Shown here: positions 6,528 through 9,192 of the stretch, piece by piece
Layout: each line of letters begins with the position of its first letter
How positions within the stretch are numbered: the first letter of the stretch is position 1
Source of the DNA: Bacteroidota bacterium
GTDB lineage: Bacteria > Bacteroidota > Bacteroidia > Flavobacteriales > Crocinitomicaceae
Assembly (NCBI GenBank): GCA_029558435.1
Contig: JAKQEZ010000406.1
Span: forward strand, 1 to 9,192
Reading direction: 5' to 3'
Length of the DNA: 9,192 bases
Notes under the pieces: model-generated
Told to the model about the DNA's origin: nothing
Databases searched by the model: none
The model's input: only the letters and a program-made list of their open reading frames with translations
Translations under genes and position numbers: made by a program

Positions 6528-6824
6528 ATCTGTATATACGCCAAATGTCGCATATATTCCGAATAAATTAACCTTTTCCCTCAAATTTCCAATCTATCCA
6601 ACGGGCTTTTTATATCCTTTCTCAGTTTCTCTGTTATATTCGTGTAAATCTCAGTTGGATATTCCGGAGTAACGTGAGCCACCCATCCCGCAAAAAAAGA
6701 GAGTAATCCACCTAAAAAATACAGTCCACCATCCGGTCTCGCTGAACACCGAATATTCATAAGTCCGGCTTGTTTAGTGATTTAATTTGGAAGATTTTTG
6801 GTGGGCTTTTGTATATTCGGGTTA
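6528..6824. repeat. Repeat element copy D with two hairpins
   Basis: This copy is homologous to C over its whole length, with an internal deletion of about 90 bp. It begins with the short hairpin TATATACG (6533-6540) and CGCATATA (6549-6556), as in C. It includes the shared GTGTAAATCTCAGTTGGATA block and ends with the common palindrome (6748-6768 with 6804-6821) and TTAAT. It contains the intact small ORF 6581-6760. Confidence 0.88.
6581..6760 (-). CDS. Repeat-borne 59-residue small protein
   Basis: An ATG within the palindrome arm opens a frame of 59 codons: MNIRCSARPDGGLYFLGGLL, then SFFAGWVAHVTPEYPTEIYT, then NITEKLRKDI and KSPLDRLEI, with TGA at 6581-6583. Residues about 11-29 are hydrophobic enough for a single membrane segment, and the tail is charged. 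The tail matches the product of copy C almost residue for residue with mainly silent nucleotide changes. Copies B and E keep only fragments. No recognisable family. The N-terminal part may be a chance fusion, because in the other copies the SARPDDGL frame stops at LYFS. It could be a real microprotein or the fossil end of a longer protein once carried by the element. Confidence 0.4.
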   Translation of the reverse strand: MNIRCSARPDGGLYFLGGLLSFFAGWVAHVTPEYPTEIYTNITEKLRKDIKSPLDRLEI

Positions 6825-6826
6825 AT

Positions 6827-7485
6827 GCGTATGGTGGGCGCACACAGCTTATTTTCCGCTTGTCCATAGTAATTTGTCAACTGCTCGATTAATGCAAATA
6901 GTTTTTAGGTCCTTTAATTCTTTTTTGAACTCAATGTCAACGATTGATGTCATTGGTTTTGTGTACTTAATAAAGTTGTCAAGGACTAATTTATTTTCTT
7001 TGCGATATTTCTTAAGATTGTCGGTGTAAACTGAGTATATATTCTCACGCTGCTTAAGTGCTTTTCTTGCAAGCGCGTCCATTGGAATTATAGACCAAGG
7101 ATTATTTAAGAACAGAACCTTCGAAGCCATTGAAGTCACAACGTGTCCACGAGTCAAGTTTGTTTTACATAGTCGTTTTGCAAACAGGTCAACGTTGTCA
7201 GCGTTTTTGCCATTTACCCAATTGATCGTCTCTTGTAACAGTCTGTCTGCCGAACCTTGCGAGATATTTCTTATTATACGGAATTCAATTAAGAAGGAAT
7301 AAAAAGTTCCAATGTCTTTTAGTAGAATGTCTGCCGAAGATATTTTACCATGTTTGAACCTTTGAAAGTTTCTGATGTAATTTAAGTCCGTATAATATGT
7401 CGAGAGGAAATTGCCTATCGCTGCGATATATTCTTTTTTCATACAGTCTGTTGTCTGCTTTAAGGAATTGTCCGCCCACTTACGC
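6827..7485. mobile_element. Candidate cassette: single hypothetical gene
   Basis: GCGTATGGTGGGCGCACA (6827-6844) follows the copy D hairpin and TTAAT. The inverted copy TGTCCGCCCACTTACGC (7469-7485) matches at all but about three positions including one gap. The right boundary coincides with the first codons of the gene inside. Confidence 0.5.
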
Positions 7486-7487
7486 AT
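6849..7487 (-). CDS. Hypothetical helical protein with an ASKxLxFxNPxxxxPxD motif
   Basis: This predicted protein has 212 residues from the ATG at 7487; a TTG at 7496 would add three. It is basic and mostly helical, with no signal peptide. The most distinctive part is near the middle: TSMASKVLFLNNPWSIIPMD followed by ALARKALKQREN. I associate this ASK...NP...P.D...RKAL pattern with uncharacterised helical proteins that have a helix-hairpin-helix or glycosylase-like look, but I cannot name a family. The gene fills its unit completely: its first codons form the right inverted repeat and its stop is about 20 bp from the left one. It therefore has no room for its own promoter and must be expressed from repeat copy E or from upstream. 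Confidence 0.7.
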   Translation of the reverse strand: MRKWADNSLKQTTDCMKKEYIAAIGNFLSTYYTDLNYIRNFQRFKHGKISSADILLKDIGTFYSFLIEFRIIRNISQGSADRLLQETINWVNGKNADNVDLFAKRLCKTNLTRGHVVTSMASKVLFLNNPWSIIPMDALARKALKQRENIYSVYTDNLKKYRKENKLVLDNFIKYTKPMTSIVDIEFKKELKDLKTICINRAVDKLLWTSGK

Positions 7488-7948
7488 AAAACTCAAAGGA
7501 ATATTGATACTCTCCCCTTTTCAACTTCAAAAAAGTAATTCAAATCAAATATCAATATTTCAAGTTGGACGAGCCCAGTCATGCCTATTTGGAGAATCAA
7601 TTTCCGTTTGTTCTAATTTTGGTGATAAATATAAGGTTTTCATAAATATTCCGGTGTAAAATGAGCCCTAGATTGTGGAGCAAAGGGAGCCACCTTTGGA
7701 GGATTCCGGAACAAAGTGCCCTCCATGCAGGGTGGCACTGCCATGCTTTCCATTGTGGAAGACAAGATATATCTTAATGCTTTGACCGACAAAAGTCAGC
7801 CATCCATCCGGCAAAAAAGATACTAATCCACCTAAGAGAAATACAGCCCATCATCCGGTCTCGCTGAACACCGAATATTCAAAAGCCCGGCTGGCTTAGT
7901 GGCTTAATTTGGAAGATTTTTGGTGGGCTTTTGTATATTCGGCTTAAT
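7488..7948. repeat. Repeat element copy E with hairpin
   Basis: This is the longest copy and it is mosaic. The first 150 bp (7488-7635) are not shared with other copies and contain a perfect 10-bp inverted repeat, AATATTGATA (7500-7509) and TATCAATATT (7550-7559). From 7645 it carries two partial, tandem versions of the TTCCGG...GTG block. It then runs through GGCACTGCC and GACAAAAGTCAGC to the common palindrome (7870-7888 with 7925-7942) and TTAAT. A peptide-coding relic (GGLVSFLPDGWLTFVGQ to HGGHFVPE) remains in one frame. On the minus strand TTCCTTTG near 7493-7500, one base off TANNTTTG, could drive the downstream gene. Confidence 0.85.
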
Positions 7949-8887
7949 GTTAGCGGTAGGTTTTATCATCAGTGGCTATTTATAAAATTATTAAATTCAG
8001 ATTTTGCAATTGGACTTTCGAACAGAGAGTCGTGTTCACCACCAGTAATTTCAACAAACTGGCTGTTCTGACAACTTATGCAACTTAATACATCTTGTTT
8101 AAAAGTTGGCCACGAGTACATTTGAATAGGAGAGTCATTTAAACCTTGAACAAACAAAATGTCAGACTTGAAACCATTTGTGAAATTGAGTAATGACCTT
8201 TGGAAATATGCGTTCGGGTTGTTTGAGACAGTTCCATACACATTTTTTAGTTTGGTACACACAGCACCAGATTGAACTTGCCCATTTTCCTCTAATTGAC
8301 ATCTATAAATAAGGTTTAATGGTCCTGGTGCATTAGCAATTACTCCATTTGTTTGATGCATTGTATTAAGTCTTGTTACCATATAGCCTCCTTGAGAGTG
8401 ACCTCCTAAGAATACTTTTTTTACGGTTATTCCTAATTCTTGACTTGCTTTATTTTTCAACCATAACAAGGCGGCTTCACATTTAACAATATTGTCACCT
8501 AATAGTATATTTTCTTGCGGATATGCAACACTTACAATCATCATATCATTTCTATCTAAAATACCCTTGAATTTGTCAAGTGTTGTATTGGCAGCAGTCA
8601 TTAAGTTACTGTCATACAATATTGTGCCGTGGAATACTAACAAGACATCAACTTCATTTAGTGCAGGTTTGTCAATTACAACATCTACATTAACATTATT
8701 ATAGGTAACAGACTTTGTTATTTTATAAGCGGTTGGAGTAGGCTGTTTTGTCGTGTTGTCTTTTATACACGAGAAAAAAAGTAATGTCAGTATCATCAAT
8801 ATTCTCATAAGACTAAATTTGTAAATATTCTGTTGGAATGTTCTCTTTTAAAATGGTTTAATCTTCTCAGACAAACTTACCGCTAAC
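7949..8887. mobile_element. Candidate cassette: alpha/beta-hydrolase lipoprotein
   Basis: GTTAGCGGTA (7949-7958) and TACCGCTAAC (8878-8887) are perfect 10-bp inverted copies. The left one follows the copy E hairpin and TTAAT; the right one directly precedes the 8894-9003 hairpin. The unit holds one gene. Confidence 0.6.
7969..8808 (-). CDS. Alpha/beta-hydrolase lipoprotein (esterase-like)
   Basis: This 279-residue predicted lipoprotein has the signal MRILMILTLLFFSC, with Cys14 as the lipidation site. The mature part has the alpha/beta-hydrolase layout: an oxyanion-type HG at 60-61 (LLVFHGT), the nucleophile elbow GHSQG at 136-140 with Ser138, an acid candidate Asp225 in QGLNDSP and the base His259 in TGGEHD. 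It resembles serine esterases or peptidases of the polyhydroxyalkanoate-depolymerase/feruloyl-esterase-like group. Cys residues at 170, 184, 243 and 246 could form disulfides outside the cytoplasm. The substrate is unknown. The ATG at 8808 gives a complete signal peptide, and about 80 bp remain between it and the unit edge for a promoter. No partner gene shares its unit. Confidence 0.88.
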   Translation of the reverse strand: MRILMILTLLFFSCIKDNTTKQPTPTAYKITKSVTYNNVNVDVVIDKPALNEVDVLLVFHGTILYDSNLMTAANTTLDKFKGILDRNDMMIVSVAYPQENILLGDNIVKCEAALLWLKNKASQELGITVKKVFLGGHSQGGYMVTRLNTMHQTNGVIANAPGPLNLIYRCQLEENGQVQSGAVCTKLKNVYGTVSNNPNAYFQRSLLNFTNGFKSDILFVQGLNDSPIQMYSWPTFKQDVLSCISCQNSQFVEITGGEHDSLFESPIAKSEFNNFINSH

Positions 8888-8893
8888 GGTTTG

Positions 8894-9003
8894 GGTATTG
8901 CCGAAGGCGGGGCGTTTCAGCAATACTGTTCATTTGAAAAACAAAAGTTGAACATAGCACAAAAGTTTCATAGAAGTTCGTCACCCCCGCTTTTGGCAAT
9001 ACC
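8894..9003. repeat. attC-like 110-bp hairpin at the right end of the array
   Basis: GGTATTGCCGAAGGCGGGG (8894-8912) pairs imperfectly with CCCCCGCTTTTGGCAATACC (8984-9003). An inner pair GTTCA and TGAAC lies in the loop region. Outside, the CGCTAAC of the hydrolase unit (8881-8887) faces GTTCAAGCG (9006-9014), complementary apart from small gaps. It is GC-rich compared with its surroundings and unrelated in sequence to the other two hairpin types. Confidence 0.7.
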
Positions 9004-9104
9004 TTGTTCAAGCGACACCTCCGGTGAAATCCCCACAAAGCTAAAATAATGCCCACAGCCTTACTTGTTATACATATTTAATCATATAAAAATAAGTAAT
9101 AAAC

Positions 9105-9192
9105 ATGAAAGGTAATGAATTTTCAACAAACAAATTGACAACCCATGCAGAAGAATGGGTCAAAAAGCTCATTCAGACCCTGACCATTAAAG
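9105..9192 (+). CDS. 5' end of a divergent plus-strand gene
   Basis: An ATG at 9105 opens 29 codons without a stop to the window edge: MKGNEFSTNKLTTHAEEWVK followed by KLIQTLTIK. The upstream 90 bp are AT-rich and gene-free, with no clear Shine-Dalgarno sequence. The text looks like the start of a soluble helical protein. It is transcribed away from the minus-strand array and sits just beyond its last hairpin, the place where an integron integrase would be expected. Twenty-nine residues are too few to claim that. Confidence 0.6.
   Translation, partial: MKGNEFSTNKLTTHAEEWVKKLIQTLTIK

Noticed and set aside
6498..6584. N-terminal extension of the small gene at 6193-6497
   Set aside because: These codons cover the cassette end and the copy D short hairpin, and the following MDTDD start fits a natural N-terminus.
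139..7948. CRISPR array
   Set aside because: The repeats are 110-460 bp, imperfect and irregularly spaced by whole genes; there are no short direct repeats with uniform spacers and no cas genes.

Overview
The window looks like a chromosomal accessory region of a Bacteroidota bacterium (Flavobacteriia/Sphingobacteriia/Chitinophagia type). The base composition is AT-rich, two promoters carry the Bacteroidota -7 element TANNTTTG (TACCTTTG ahead of the Fic gene, TATCTTTG ahead of the toxin gene), purine-rich Shine-Dalgarno sequences are mostly absent, and two genes encode short-signal lipoproteins. No tRNA, rRNA or CRISPR array was seen.

Layout: all complete genes lie on the minus strand, so the array reads from right to left. 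At the far right is the start of a plus-strand, divergent gene (9105 to the end), then a 110-bp hairpin (8894-9003). Going left come an alpha/beta-hydrolase lipoprotein (7969-8808), a hypothetical helical protein (6849-7487), a frameshifted small gene plus a P-loop kinase (6193-6497, 5595-6176), a HigBA-type toxin-antitoxin pair (5037-5405, 4723-5031), an AraC regulator plus a tandem SnoaL-like lipoprotein (3397-4269, 2444-3313), and a decayed HrgA-like gene followed by a Fic protein (1480-1966, 269-1375). At the far left is the plus-strand 3' end of another gene (1-123).

The main signal is the architecture between the genes. Five copies (A-E) of a 110 to 460-bp repeat element separate the gene units. 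Each copy ends in the same 72-78-bp imperfect palindrome (arms near CCGAATATTCAAAAGCCC and GGGCTTTTGTATATTCGG) followed by TTAAT or TTGAT. Immediately after it each gene unit begins with a short sequence that recurs inverted at the unit's other end. Examples are GTTAGCGGTA...TACCGCTAAC, GTTGGCAGC...GCTGCCAAC, GTTATCGGC...GCCTATAAC and GCGTATGGTGGGCGCACA...TGTCCGCCCACTTACGC. The arm sequence differs between units but its position is the same. Two more hairpins (5508-5610 and 8894-9003) have unrelated sequence but the same position. This is what a gene-cassette array of integron type should look like (attC-like folded sites, one or two genes per cassette, one orientation, toxin-antitoxin and orphan genes), but with unusual, much longer spacer elements. 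No integrase is visible; the divergent gene cut off at the right edge lies where one might sit.

The spacer elements also contain a decayed or very small protein-coding segment. Copies C and D share a C-terminal peptide (HxxPEYPTEIYTNIT then KLRK) whose nucleotide differences fall mostly at third codon positions. In copy D it forms an intact 59-codon ORF. The functions of the array genes are mostly stress- or defence-like (Fic, toxin-antitoxin, HrgA remnant) or orphan, as is usual in cassette arrays.
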